Assembly (NCBI RefSeq): GCF_004569505.1
Contig: NZ_SPPK01000004.1
Location: forward strand, 124,001 to 188,000
From: Dysgonomonas mossii
GTDB taxonomy: Bacteria; Bacteroidota; Bacteroidia; Bacteroidales; Dysgonomonadaceae
Direction of reading: 5' to 3'
Length of the DNA stretch: 64,000 nucleotides
Shown in pieces: positions 44,741 to 54,450 of the stretch. Positions within the stretch are counted from its first letter, which is position 1. Every line of letters starts with the position of its first letter. Both the position numbers and the translations under genes were made by a program. The notes beneath the pieces were generated by a model that worked only from the letters and a program-made list of their open reading frames with translations, had not been told where the DNA came from and did no database searches.

Positions 44741-45766
44741 ATGGGATTATTCTCTTTTACTCAGGAAATTGCGATGGACCTTGGCACTGCCAATACTATC
44801 ATCATACATAACGACAAAATTGTTGTCGATCAGCCATCAGTAGTGGCTTTGGAACGTAAAACAGGGAAAGTCATAGCTGTTGGAGAACAAGCCCGACAGA
44901 TGCATGGCAAAACCCATGAGGACATAAGAACAATCAGACCGTTGAAAGATGGTGTGATTGCTGACTTTACGGCTGCGGAACAAATGATTCGCGGACTGAT
45001 AAAAATGTTCAATAACAAAGGACGTTTATTTGCACCCTCATTAAGAATTGTTATTTGTATCCCATCAGGAAGTACTGAGGTTGAAACCCGTGCGATCAGA
45101 GACTCAGCAGAACATGCCGGAGGCCGTGATGTTTATATGATATATGAGCCGATGGCTGCGGCACTTGGTATTGGTCTTGATGTGGAAGCACCGGAAGGAA
45201 ACATGATCGTTGATATAGGCGGTGGTACAACAGAAATTGCTGTAATTTCTCTTGGAGGTATTGTGTCAAATAAATCAATAAAGATTGCAGGTGATGATCT
45301 TACTGAAGATATTCAGGAGTATATGGGACGTCAACATAATATTAAAGTAGGAGAGCGCACAGCAGAAAATATTAAAATAGCAGTTGGTGCTGCTTTAACA
45401 GAATTACCTGACGAGGATGTGCCTGAAGACTTTATCGTTCATGGTCCAAACAGAATGACATCTTTGCCTATGGATATTCCTGTATCATATCAGGAAATGG
45501 CTCACTGTCTCGATAAATCTATTTCTAAAATGGATTCGGCTATCCTAAGTGCTTTAGAACAAACACCTCCTGAGTTGTATGCTGATATTGTTCGCAATGG
45601 TATATACCTTACAGGTGGTGGCGCATTGCTGAGAGGTTTGAGCAAACGTTTCTCTGATAGAATCGGTATCGCATTCCATGTAGCAGAAGATCCGTTACAT
45701 GCTGTTGCCAAAGGTACTGGTATAGCCCTAAAGAATATAGAGAAGTTTAACTTCTTGATGAGATAA
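44741..45766 (+). CDS. mreB: Rod-shape determining protein MreB
   Basis: The product is 341 residues, the normal size for this bacterial actin homologue, which polymerises under the inner membrane and guides the elongasome. The first phosphate-binding loop is MDLGTANT, the second region is VDIGGGTTEIAV and the adenosine-binding motif is LTGGGALLRGL. Short hydrophobic N-terminal residues (GLFSF) fit membrane association. It starts the mreBCD-mrdA-rodA cluster, which is complete here. The presence of all five genes argues for rod or coccobacillary growth. Confidence 0.97.
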   Translation: MGLFSFTQEIAMDLGTANTIIIHNDKIVVDQPSVVALERKTGKVIAVGEQARQMHGKTHEDIRTIRPLKDGVIADFTAAEQMIRGLIKMFNNKGRLFAPSLRIVICIPSGSTEVETRAIRDSAEHAGGRDVYMIYEPMAAALGIGLDVEAPEGNMIVDIGGGTTEIAVISLGGIVSNKSIKIAGDDLTEDIQEYMGRQHNIKVGERTAENIKIAVGAALTELPDEDVPEDFIVHGPNRMTSLPMDIPVSYQEMAHCLDKSISKMDSAILSALEQTPPELYADIVRNGIYLTGGGALLRGLSKRFSDRIGIAFHVAEDPLHAVAKGTGIALKNIEKFNFLMR

Positions 45767-45830
45767 AAAGAGAAGTGATTTCTGAACAAATCGCGAATCA
45801 TAACTATTTTAATATAGATAATTACAGAGA

Positions 45831-46691
45831 ATGCATAACCTAATCAATTTTTTAAGAAAAAATAGCCATTGGTTTGTGTTTATTTTCCTTGAAATAATCT
45901 GTTTTTATTTTATATTCAGTAGCAACTCTTATCAAAAGAGTATATTTTTTAACTCTTCCAACGAATTTACTGGAAGAGTTTATACTATTTCAGGAAACGT
46001 GCTGTCTTATTTTGGATTAAGGTCGGAGAATGAGGAGTTATTACTGAAAAATGCAGATTTACAGTCTCAAATTGCAGAATTGAAGGACTATATTTATGAT
46101 CTTGAGAATGATTCCTTAAAGACAAATGCATTTATTACCGACTCTCTGGGCACTAGACAAAAAGAGCCGCATATTATAGCTCGTGTAGAAAATAACACTA
46201 TATCACAGATTTATAACTTTATTATAATCAATAAAGGGAAGAAAGATGGAGTTCAGACTGATATGGGGGTAGTTTCTCAACAAGGTATAGTAGGTGTTGT
46301 TAGGGATGCTACTTTAAATTACGCTGTAGTTCAGCCAGTATTAAATCCTCATAGTAGATTTAGTTGCAAGATATTAAACTCTAATACAGCAGGGACTTTA
46401 GTTTGGGAAGGTGGAGACCCTCGATACGCAAGCCTTACTGAATATCCTAAATATGAGAAGGTAGAGAAAGGTGATACTATTGTAACGAGTGGTTTCTCTG
46501 ATATCTTCCCCGAGGGTATATTTGTAGGTGTAATTGAAGACTATAAAAGCGGCACGAATGATAATTTCTATTCTTTAAAGATCAAATTATCAACAGATTT
46601 TGGATCATTGAAAAGAGTTCTTTTACTGAGTGGAAAAGATGATGAGAGAAAAGAATTGGAGCAAAAAATAAAAAATGTTCAAGAGCAGTAA
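45831..46691 (+). CDS. mreC: Rod-shape determining protein MreC
   Basis: The product is 286 residues. A single N-terminal helix (about 14-31, FVFIFLEIICFYFIF) anchors it in the inner membrane. A coiled coil (about 65-100) and a periplasmic beta domain follow, with the conserved-like segments GVQTDMGVVSQQGIVGVV and TSGFSDIFPEGI. MreC links MreB filaments to PBP2. It lies 64 bases after mreB and overlaps mreD by 17 bases. Confidence 0.93.
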   Translation: MHNLINFLRKNSHWFVFIFLEIICFYFIFSSNSYQKSIFFNSSNEFTGRVYTISGNVLSYFGLRSENEELLLKNADLQSQIAELKDYIYDLENDSLKTNAFITDSLGTRQKEPHIIARVENNTISQIYNFIIINKGKKDGVQTDMGVVSQQGIVGVVRDATLNYAVVQPVLNPHSRFSCKILNSNTAGTLVWEGGDPRYASLTEYPKYEKVEKGDTIVTSGFSDIFPEGIFVGVIEDYKSGTNDNFYSLKIKLSTDFGSLKRVLLLSGKDDERKELEQKIKNVQEQ

Positions 46692-47202
46692 TATAAAGTA
46701 TATAATAATGTTTGTACTGCTTGTATTATTACAAGTATTGGTACTAAATCGGATTTCATTTCTTGGATATGGAGTCCCTTTTGCGTATGTATATTTTATA
46801 ATAAAATTGCCTATCCGCTCTAATAAAAGTTTAGTTATCTTTTTAAGCTTCTTAATCGGATTTGTTATTGATCTTTTCTGTAATACGCCGGGAATAAACG
46901 CTGCAGCTTCTACTTTTGTGGGGCTTGTTCGCTGGCCTGTGCAGAAGTTGTTTTTTATGGTTGACGATTATGATGAGCAAACCCCGAGATTGTCTTTATT
47001 AGGAGGTGCATTTATAAGATATGCTATATTTTTGACACTGATTCACCATATTGTACTAATCTCAATTGAATCTTTTTCATATTTCAATTTGGAAATACTT
47101 TTGCAACGAATTCTTTTGTCTACTTTACTAACATCATTATTGGTGTTTGCATTTGAAGGTTTATCTTTTAAGAAGAAAAACTCATGGCAAAAAACATCTT
47201 AG
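46675..47202 (+). CDS. mreD: Rod-shape determining protein MreD
   Basis: The product is 175 residues with about five transmembrane helices and almost no soluble part. The sequence is weakly conserved in this family, but length, topology, the GFVIDLFCNTPGINAAAS segment and its place between mreC and the PBP2 gene support the call. Its start overlaps mreC by 17 bases, and its end overlaps mrdA by 19 bases, which points to translational coupling. Confidence 0.9.
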   Translation: MFKSSNIKYIIMFVLLVLLQVLVLNRISFLGYGVPFAYVYFIIKLPIRSNKSLVIFLSFLIGFVIDLFCNTPGINAAASTFVGLVRWPVQKLFFMVDDYDEQTPRLSLLGGAFIRYAIFLTLIHHIVLISIESFSYFNLEILLQRILLSTLLTSLLVFAFEGLSFKKKNSWQKTS

Positions 47203-49160
47203 ACCTATCTAAAAGAAAATATGTACTGGGCGGAATAGCCTGTGGCATAATTCTTATATATATAATTCAGCTTTTTAATTTACAAGTGCTTAATCCTGAA
47301 TATAAGGATTTTGCAGATGGAAATGCATTCTTCAACAGGACATTATATCCGGCAAGAGGAGTCATTTCTGATAGAAAAGATCGGATACTTGTATATAACC
47401 AGCCTACATATGATATAGTATACATACCGCGTGAGGTACAGCCTTTTGATACCGTAGATTTTTGTAAGTCATTGAATATAACCAGGGAGCAGTTTGATAA
47501 ACGCATGAACGACATAAAAGATCGTCGTTTGAATCCCGGATATTCGTCATATACAATGCAAACGTTTATGACTCAACTTACAACTCAAGAGAGTGGTTTA
47601 TTACAAGAGAAATTGTATAAATTTCCCGGTTTCTTTATTCAGAATAGGACATTGCGGCAGTATAACTATCATAATGCAGGTTTGTTGCTGGGGTACGTAG
47701 CAGAAGTAAGCAGAAGTCAACTGGAGAATGATCCTTACTATGTAAGAGGTGATTATGGTGGAAAATCCGGGCTTGAAGCATCTTATGAAAACTATCTTAG
47801 GGGAGAAAAAGGTATTGAGGTTTTATTAAGAGACGCTCATGGACGTATTCAAGGGCGATATGAAAATGGAAAGTTTGACAAATCACCCGTATCGGGAAAA
47901 AATCTAACACTTTCTGTAGATATAGATCTACAAGCATATGGAGAGTATCTTCTTCAAAACAAAGTTGGATGTGTTGTTATGATCGAACCTTCGACAGGAG
48001 AGATATTATGCTTGGTTACATCTCCTACTTATGATCCTTCTATGCTGCTGGGTCGTAACTTTAGTAAGAGCTATAAAGAACTGGAAGATAACCCTCTTAA
48101 ACCATTATTTAATAGGGCTATACAAGGGATGTATCCTCCCGGATCTACTTTTAAACCAACACAGGGATTGATTTTCCTCCAAGAAGAGATTATTACTTCC
48201 AATACATTATATGCGTGTGCAGGAGGGTATCCGCCACTGGGTGGTCGTCCCAAATGTCACCCTCATGGTTCTCCTTTGTCATTAGTTCCTGCTATTGCAA
48301 CTTCTTGTAATTCATATTTTTGTTATGGATTATCTGCGATGTTAGGAAACAGAAAAAAGTATAAAAGCACTGTTGAAGCTTTTGATATTTGGAAAGATCA
48401 TATGGTAGATATGGGATTTGGTTATCGCTTAGGTGTAGACTTACCTTCAGAAAAGAGAGGTTTTATTCCTAATGCCAATTTCTATAGCAGAGCTTTTAAA
48501 AGGGAGAATTGGAGTGCTTCCAATGTTATTTCTATAGCAATAGGTCAGGGGGAAATAACAGCTACCCCTCTGCAAATAGCAAACTTTGCCGCAAGTATAT
48601 CTAACAGAGGATTCTACTATGCGCCACATGTTGTGCGTCAGATACAAGATACGCCTTTAGACAGTATATATACGCATCCTCACTATACCGGAATAAAAAA
48701 AGAATACTACCAGTATGTAGTAGAGGGGATGGCTCTTGCTGTTACAGGCGGTACATGTAGAGGAGCTAATATACCTGATATTGAGGTTTGTGGTAAGACT
48801 GGTACAGCCGAAAATCCACATGGTAAAGATCACTCATTATTTATGGGTTTTGCTCCTAAAGATAATCCGAAGGTGGCTATTTGTGTTATTGTTGAAAATG
48901 CAGGATTTGGCGCTACATTTGCTGTTCCTATCGGACGTCTGATGATTCAGAAGTATCTGAAAGGAGAGGTGCCAGCTTCTGATAAATATATTGAAGAAAG
49001 AATCGCAACAACGACAATTTTGCCTCAAACATTTTTTAATTGGAATAGGGCTAATAAGAAGTATGATGAGTTTTCTCAGCCTGCGGTATCAAATACAGAT
49101 GGTGCAGTAGATGAAACATCTATAGAACCATTTTCATTAAACCCTGCTGAAAATCAATAA
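47184..49160 (+). CDS. mrdA: Penicillin-binding protein 2 (elongation transpeptidase)
   Basis: The product is 658 residues. One N-terminal helix (about 14-32) is followed by a PBP dimerisation domain and a transpeptidase domain. The catalytic motifs are present: S321-T-F-K (PGSTFKP), SCN (TSCNSYFC) and KTG (CGKTGTAENPHGKDHS). It cross-links peptidoglycan during elongation together with RodA, whose gene begins 6 bases later. Nothing in the motifs suggests inactivity. It is the expected partner of MreC/MreD in the same operon. Confidence 0.96.
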   Translation: MAKNILDLSKRKYVLGGIACGIILIYIIQLFNLQVLNPEYKDFADGNAFFNRTLYPARGVISDRKDRILVYNQPTYDIVYIPREVQPFDTVDFCKSLNITREQFDKRMNDIKDRRLNPGYSSYTMQTFMTQLTTQESGLLQEKLYKFPGFFIQNRTLRQYNYHNAGLLLGYVAEVSRSQLENDPYYVRGDYGGKSGLEASYENYLRGEKGIEVLLRDAHGRIQGRYENGKFDKSPVSGKNLTLSVDIDLQAYGEYLLQNKVGCVVMIEPSTGEILCLVTSPTYDPSMLLGRNFSKSYKELEDNPLKPLFNRAIQGMYPPGSTFKPTQGLIFLQEEIITSNTLYACAGGYPPLGGRPKCHPHGSPLSLVPAIATSCNSYFCYGLSAMLGNRKKYKSTVEAFDIWKDHMVDMGFGYRLGVDLPSEKRGFIPNANFYSRAFKRENWSASNVISIAIGQGEITATPLQIANFAASISNRGFYYAPHVVRQIQDTPLDSIYTHPHYTGIKKEYYQYVVEGMALAVTGGTCRGANIPDIEVCGKTGTAENPHGKDHSLFMGFAPKDNPKVAICVIVENAGFGATFAVPIGRLMIQKYLKGEVPASDKYIEERIATTTILPQTFFNWNRANKKYDEFSQPAVSNTDGAVDETSIEPFSLNPAENQ

Positions 49161-49166
49161 TAAGGA

Positions 49167-50624
49167 ATGTACAGAAGAGAAGATGAACATATAAAAAGCA
49201 GTATAGACTGGTTTACCATCGCATTATACCTGATTATGGTATTGTGCGGATGGCTCAGTATATATGGAGCTAGTTATCAATACGGAAGTACTACCAGCAT
49301 GTTTGATATATCGGGTAGAGCCGGTATGCAATTGGTTTGGATTGGTACATCAATTGTTCTGGGTTTCATAATATTAAAACTGGATAGCAACTTATACGAT
49401 ATATTGGCTTATTATATTTATATAGCTTTTATATTACTTCTTATAGCTACTATATTTCTATCCACAGACATCAGAGGGTCTAGATCGTGGCTCAAAATAA
49501 CTGATTCGGTGCAAATACAGCCTGCCGAGTTTGCTAAATTTGCAGTAGCTTTAGCTCTGGCAAAGTTGTTGAGCACCTATAACTTTAAATTGCTCACCCC
49601 TAAAAATCTGATAACAGTAGCGGGACTTATTCTTCTCCCTATGTTGCTGATCATCATGCAGAAAGAGACAGGTTCTGCGCTTGTATATACAGTCTTCATT
49701 TTAATGTTATATAGAGAGGGACTACCCGGAATTATTTTGTTCTTGGGAATATCAGCCATTGCATTTTTTGTAATTGGACTCAAATATTCGGATACAGATA
49801 TAGGTATAATATCTACAGGTGAGTTTGTTACTATAATTTTAGTTATACTGATTTGTGCCGCATTATTGGTAAGTTATAGGCAAGATAAAGTAGCAGCTCG
49901 TAATATTATATTGGGAATGCTTGCGTTATTTGGAATTCCATATCTGATTTCGCTACTGAATGTAAATATTGATTTTGGAATTATTTCACTAATCGCTCTT
50001 GGTGTACTTGTAGTATATCTTTTGGTTCTGGCGAAGAAATATTGGTCGAAAGTATATTTTCTGACAGCCGTTTTTGCTATTAGTAGCCTTATATTCGTCA
50101 GCTCAATAGATTACCTTTTCTCAGATGTTATGCAACCTCACCAGCAGATGCGTATAAAAGTCACTTTAGGGATGGAAGATGACCTAATGGGAGCGGGGTA
50201 TAATGTGAATCAATCTAAGATTGCAATAGGCTCAGGAGGGCTTTTAGGAAAAGGATATTTAAATGGTACTCAGACTAAATTGAAATACGTTCCCGAGCAA
50301 GATACTGACTTCATATTCTGCACAGTAGGAGAGGAACAAGGATTTGCCGGATCGGTGTTTGTTCTTTTATTATTTTTAGCATTGATTCTACGTTTATTCT
50401 ATCTGGCAGAGCGTCAAAAAAGTACTTTCGGAAGAGTTTATGGCTATTGTGTTGCTTGTATTTTTCTCTTCCATGTGATGATAAATATAGGAATGGTAAC
50501 AGGTTTAACCCCTGTTATAGGAATCCCTTTGCCTTTCTTTAGCTATGGAGGTTCTTCTTTGTGGGGATTTACAATCCTTCTATTTATATTTCTGCGTATT
50601 GATATGGCAAGAAAACGTAGATAG
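49167..50624 (+). CDS. rodA: RodA peptidoglycan glycosyltransferase, extended form
   Basis: The product is 485 residues, about 100 longer than many RodA proteins. It is a SEDS-family polymerase with about ten core helices. Core motifs include GSRSWLKI, QPAEFAKFAVAL (with the catalytic-region glutamate) and LPFFSYGGSSLWG. The extra length lies in the middle (about 220-310, with IILVILICAALLVSYRQ and IDFGIISLIALGVLVVYLL) and appears to add two or more helices. This may be a lineage feature. It ends four bases from the convergent ABC ATPase gene, with no hairpin between. Confidence 0.95.
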   Translation: MYRREDEHIKSSIDWFTIALYLIMVLCGWLSIYGASYQYGSTTSMFDISGRAGMQLVWIGTSIVLGFIILKLDSNLYDILAYYIYIAFILLLIATIFLSTDIRGSRSWLKITDSVQIQPAEFAKFAVALALAKLLSTYNFKLLTPKNLITVAGLILLPMLLIIMQKETGSALVYTVFILMLYREGLPGIILFLGISAIAFFVIGLKYSDTDIGIISTGEFVTIILVILICAALLVSYRQDKVAARNIILGMLALFGIPYLISLLNVNIDFGIISLIALGVLVVYLLVLAKKYWSKVYFLTAVFAISSLIFVSSIDYLFSDVMQPHQQMRIKVTLGMEDDLMGAGYNVNQSKIAIGSGGLLGKGYLNGTQTKLKYVPEQDTDFIFCTVGEEQGFAGSVFVLLLFLALILRLFYLAERQKSTFGRVYGYCVACIFLFHVMINIGMVTGLTPVIGIPLPFFSYGGSSLWGFTILLFIFLRIDMARKRR

Positions 50625-50627
50625 AAA

Positions 50628-51644
50628 TTATAGTGTTTTGTGCTTTCTCAAAAATGAAGCTAACTGTTCGTAGCTACTAATTTCTATTTTTATTGTATTA
50701 TACTCTACTATAACTTGTTCAGACGATTGAACTTCAATTCGGAATATAGCATCATTCAAATCCTTAGTTAATGAGAATCCGTTTCTTTCTAATATATTTT
50801 TTGTCCAGTGGTGTAATATTCCATCTGCTTTAAGATAGACCTTTCTATTGTTGGCTCTTCTTGGTAAGAAATTGCCTGTATATCTGTCGAATACAACATT
50901 ATCTCTTTTAAAGAAATCATCTAATGTACCTGACAATACGATGTCTTCAGTTACTCCTGTAGTCAACCCCTTTTCTCTTGATAATAGCCAAAGACGGTCG
51001 GCTAGGAGCAAGGCCATATCAATATCATGTGTTGATAATAATATTGTCTTATTTTGATACATTGCCAGATTATGGAGCAAATTCATAATCTCTATACGGC
51101 TTTCAATATCTAGAAAAGCTGTAGGTTCATCCAGCAAAACGACAGGGCACTCTTGCGATAAAGCTTTGGCTATCATAGCTTTTTGCCGCTCTCCGTCAGA
51201 CAATTCAGCTATATAAGAATTAGCCTTATGTGATATTCCTACATCTTCCATTGCTTTCTGAACAATTGATTTATCATTCTCTGATAATTGACCGAAAAAT
51301 CCGGTGTAAGGATAACGTCCCAGCTCAATAAGTTCTTTGACAAGTAATCCTCCGGCAGAAGTTTTATCAGTTAAGACTAGGCCTAATCGCTGTGATAATT
51401 CTTTTTCTGATAAAGATGAGATGCTTTGATCCTCGAAAAGTATATCGCCATCTTGCGCTGGTTGTGATGCACTAATTGTTCGTAATAGTGTCGATTTTCC
51501 GGCACCGTTAGCTCCTATCAGACAAACAAGTTCTCCTCTATATAAATTGAATGACAGGTTGTTATAAAGAATATTATTATGCTTAGATTTGGCATAGCCA
51601 ATACCAATATTTTGAGCCTTAATTACTACTTCTGCATTATTCAT
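50628..51644 (-). CDS. Iron-chelate/cobalamin ABC transporter ATPase
   Basis: The product is 338 residues. The first 250 are a FecE/BtuD-type ATPase with Walker A GANGAGKST, signature LSDGE, Walker B VVLLDEPTAFLD and H-loop STHD. The last 85 or so form a C-terminal extension of mixed alpha/beta pattern. It follows the FecCD-type permease gene by 89 bases on the same strand and should form the inner-membrane importer with it. The substrate (siderophore, haem or cobalamin) is not evident, and no periplasmic binding protein is encoded nearby. Confidence 0.9.
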   Translation of the reverse strand: MNNAEVVIKAQNIGIGYAKSKHNNILYNNLSFNLYRGELVCLIGANGAGKSTLLRTISASQPAQDGDILFEDQSISSLSEKELSQRLGLVLTDKTSAGGLLVKELIELGRYPYTGFFGQLSENDKSIVQKAMEDVGISHKANSYIAELSDGERQKAMIAKALSQECPVVLLDEPTAFLDIESRIEIMNLLHNLAMYQNKTILLSTHDIDMALLLADRLWLLSREKGLTTGVTEDIVLSGTLDDFFKRDNVVFDRYTGNFLPRRANNRKVYLKADGILHHWTKNILERNGFSLTKDLNDAIFRIEVQSSEQVIVEYNTIKIEISSYEQLASFLRKHKTL

Positions 51645-51733
51645 AAGTAATCACTACAGTGTATTCAAAAAAGTGAGTAATATTTAATTTACATAAGTAA
51701 ACTATTTGATATTCAGTTGATTAATTTGTAAAC

Positions 51734-52765
51734 TTAATGGAAATATTGTATTTTTTTCTGATTAAGAATTACATATATTATTACAGGTGCTCCAAAAATA
51801 GGAGTGATAGCATTTAATGGTAGTACCCCACTGGCCCCCGGTAATACACAGATCAAATTGCAAAGCAAAGCCATTGCCGAACCAATTAGTATGGTAATAG
51901 GTAATAATGATTTATGGTTTGATGTTCCCAATATTAATCTGGCTATATGTGGAACTGCTAGTCCGATAAATGCTATAGGACCACAGAATGCACAAGTTAT
52001 TGCAGTTATCAGTCCTGCACAGAGTAAGAGTAGAAAGCGAATAAATTTTATATTTACACCTAAGTTTGCTGCATATCTTTCTCCTAATAACAGAGCATTC
52101 AAGGGCTTGATTAGTAGGATAGAAAGGAGTAAGCTAACACAGACAACGATGCAATAGAAAGGCAATTGCTCTTTTGATACTCCCGAAAAATCTCCCATAC
52201 CCCATATCATGAACGAATATGCATCTTCGCTAGTACTCCAAAACTTCAAAATAGATATAATAGAAGATGTAAGATAACCAACCATTATACCAATGATCAG
52301 TAACATAACATTATTTTTTATTATAGATGCGAATCCCATGATGATAGCTAAAATAATAGCTGCACCAATGAAAGCACCAAAAACAATAGTCATCGAATAA
52401 GACAAATTAAATCCATTTACCGATCCGAAGCTATTTCCTATTAAAAGAATTACTATTGCTACTCCCATGTTTGCACCCGAACTGATACCTAATATTCCCG
52501 CATCAGCCAGAGGATTGCGAAATGCTGTTTGCAGCAACAAACCCGAAACAGCAATTGCTCCTCCTGTAAATAGAGCCGTGATGGCCTGAGGTAAGCGAGA
52601 TTCGAGTATAATATAGGTCCAAGCTTGTTTCTCAACTTCATTTCCTTGCAATATTTGAAAGACAGCTTGCGACGGTATTGATACAGAGCCTAGAAATAGA
52701 CTTAAAACAAATAGTATAAATATACTTATAACGAATAGAATACTATATGTAAATCCTTTGGACAT
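51734..52765 (-). CDS. FecCD-family iron-chelate/cobalamin ABC permease
   Basis: The product is 343 residues with about ten helices and family motifs such as SGLLLQTAFRNPLADAGILG and GPIAFIGLAVPHIARL. FecCD/BtuC-type permeases import siderophores, haem or cobalamin as homodimers with an ATPase like the downstream gene product. A terminator at 52786-52808 separates it from the upstream dipeptidase gene, so it probably has its own promoter, although no clear -7 was found in the short gap. The substrate-binding protein is missing from the window. Confidence 0.9.
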   Translation of the reverse strand: MSKGFTYSILFVISIFILFVLSLFLGSVSIPSQAVFQILQGNEVEKQAWTYIILESRLPQAITALFTGGAIAVSGLLLQTAFRNPLADAGILGISSGANMGVAIVILLIGNSFGSVNGFNLSYSMTIVFGAFIGAAIILAIIMGFASIIKNNVMLLIIGIMVGYLTSSIISILKFWSTSEDAYSFMIWGMGDFSGVSKEQLPFYCIVVCVSLLLSILLIKPLNALLLGERYAANLGVNIKFIRFLLLLCAGLITAITCAFCGPIAFIGLAVPHIARLILGTSNHKSLLPITILIGSAMALLCNLICVLPGASGVLPLNAITPIFGAPVIIYVILNQKKIQYFH

Positions 52766-52785
52766 AAGTACTGAATGTATAAAAT

Positions 52786-52808
52786 AGCCCCTCGTTGTAG
52801 GAGGGGCT
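52786..52808 (-). terminator. Terminator of the dipeptidase gene
   Basis: AGCCCCTC (52786-52793) and GAGGGGCT (52801-52808) form an 8-bp GC-rich stem with a 7-base loop, followed on the minus strand by ATTTTATAC. It lies 8 bases past the stop. Confidence 0.85.
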
Positions 52809-52815
52809 TGAATAT

Positions 52816-54450
52816 TTAATAAAGAACTTTATATTTATCTCCGGTTTCCTTCACTACCCGCTCATAGAAATCTTTAGGATATCCTACTCGCTGTGGCGAA
52901 GATGGTTTTCCATGTTCATTACGGATAAACTCACCATCTTTTTCTTTGCGGACAACACCATCCATATATTTGATGACTAAGAACTCCCCAAGTTTCTTCC
53001 ATTTTTCAAAAGCATACTGTGCTTGCTTCTCACTATATTTAGTTAAGAATTGAACTGCTTGTTCCGGCGATTTCTTATATAATTCTAATGCCTCCTTTTC
53101 AGTACTGCTTTGTTCAGCTAAGAACTTTCCTTCTAATTCATCCTGTACCTTTTTCAAATCAGGATGCATATAATCGTATTTATTATATACCATGTTTGAC
53201 ACCCAATTCTGAATCCAAAAGCTTGATGTCCAAGAGAATGTATACAAATCTCCATTACCTTCACGATAACATTCAGGTACCTCGGTTACAGAACAATACA
53301 TTGGTGTAAACACAGTTTGAGCAGCATCATCTGTTCCAAACCATAATACTCCACCGATTGAATTTGGTAGCCATGAACGCATCTGAGATGTAAACACAAA
53401 ACCTGATTGTTGAGTTGCAATAGGGCGTTCGTTACAATATTCCACAGAATCTACTTTCCAAGTAAGTGGAGCCCAGCGATATGGAGATTTGAAAGGACCG
53501 GCTCCTATATCGTTGGTCCAATCTAATTCAGTTCCTTCGTAATGGTCTCTCATCATCCCTTGTATATCAGCAAGAGATAATTTCTTATCTGGTTTGATAT
53601 AAAGAGGCATTGGTTCCTGAGTTTTTCCTTGTGCATAGGTCACAAACTTAGCCATGTCTTTATTGCATTTGTTGAAGAAACTCCAAACGCGAGCTTCACA
53701 AAAACGCTGACCTCCAAAATCCAGGGGATTATATACCTTAGAAAAGCTAAAGTCTTCATCTTTACCAGTATAATAACCTTTCTCACGGGCAAAAGAAATA
53801 ACATCTTTTGAGTAAAGGCAATTTTTTGGATCTTTTAGAGGAAATTGATGTATACGAGATTGGTTTGCATGGGCCGAAATGCAGTCGTCAGGTATACGTA
53901 CAGCTACCCAAACAGCTCCTTTGTTTCCCTTACCTTTACCAATCATCTCCAAAACCCATATTTCATTCGGGTCACCTATCGAGAATGACTCTCCTCCGCT
54001 ATAGTAGCCATATTCAGCAACAAGGTCAGTCATTATTTTAATAGCTTCTCTTGCTGTCTTGGCTCGTTGCAATGCGATATATATAAGACTTCCATAGTCG
54101 ATGATACCATCCGGATCAGCCAATTCTTCACGTCCGCCAAAAGTTGTTTCGCCTATTGTCACTTGATACTCGTTCATGTTACCAACTACATTATATGTTT
54201 GGCTAGCTTGTGCTATTTCTCCTAAATATTTTCCGGAATCCCATTCATATACTTTTAGCATTTCTCCTTGTGAGTATTTTTTGGCTGGCCAATGGTACAA
54301 CTCTCCAAATAGAGCGTAAGAATCTGCCGAATATGTTATCATTGTTGACCCATCGACAGACGCATATTTGCCAACTAAAAAATTTGTGCAAGCAAATATG
54401 TGAATCTCGCAGAGAAAACAAAATAACATGAATAATGATATTTTCCTCAT
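52816..54450 (-). CDS. C69-family dipeptidase
   Basis: The start at 54450 (MRKISLFM) is chosen because the signal peptide then ends directly before the catalytic cysteine (FACTNFLVG), as expected for an N-terminal-nucleophile enzyme. The open frame extends 42 bases upstream. The product has about 544 residues. The N-terminus has the C69 pattern CTNFLVGKYASVDGSTMITY, with a middle region containing EMIGKGKGNKGAVWVAVRIP, and the length is normal for the PepD/C69 family. It is probably periplasmic or outer-membrane-associated and cleaves short peptides. It has its own terminator. Confidence 0.88.
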   Translation of the reverse strand: MRKISLFMLFCFLCEIHIFACTNFLVGKYASVDGSTMITYSADSYALFGELYHWPAKKYSQGEMLKVYEWDSGKYLGEIAQASQTYNVVGNMNEYQVTIGETTFGGREELADPDGIIDYGSLIYIALQRAKTAREAIKIMTDLVAEYGYYSGGESFSIGDPNEIWVLEMIGKGKGNKGAVWVAVRIPDDCISAHANQSRIHQFPLKDPKNCLYSKDVISFAREKGYYTGKDEDFSFSKVYNPLDFGGQRFCEARVWSFFNKCNKDMAKFVTYAQGKTQEPMPLYIKPDKKLSLADIQGMMRDHYEGTELDWTNDIGAGPFKSPYRWAPLTWKVDSVEYCNERPIATQQSGFVFTSQMRSWLPNSIGGVLWFGTDDAAQTVFTPMYCSVTEVPECYREGNGDLYTFSWTSSFWIQNWVSNMVYNKYDYMHPDLKKVQDELEGKFLAEQSSTEKEALELYKKSPEQAVQFLTKYSEKQAQYAFEKWKKLGEFLVIKYMDGVVRKEKDGEFIRNEHGKPSSPQRVGYPKDFYERVVKETGDKYKVLY

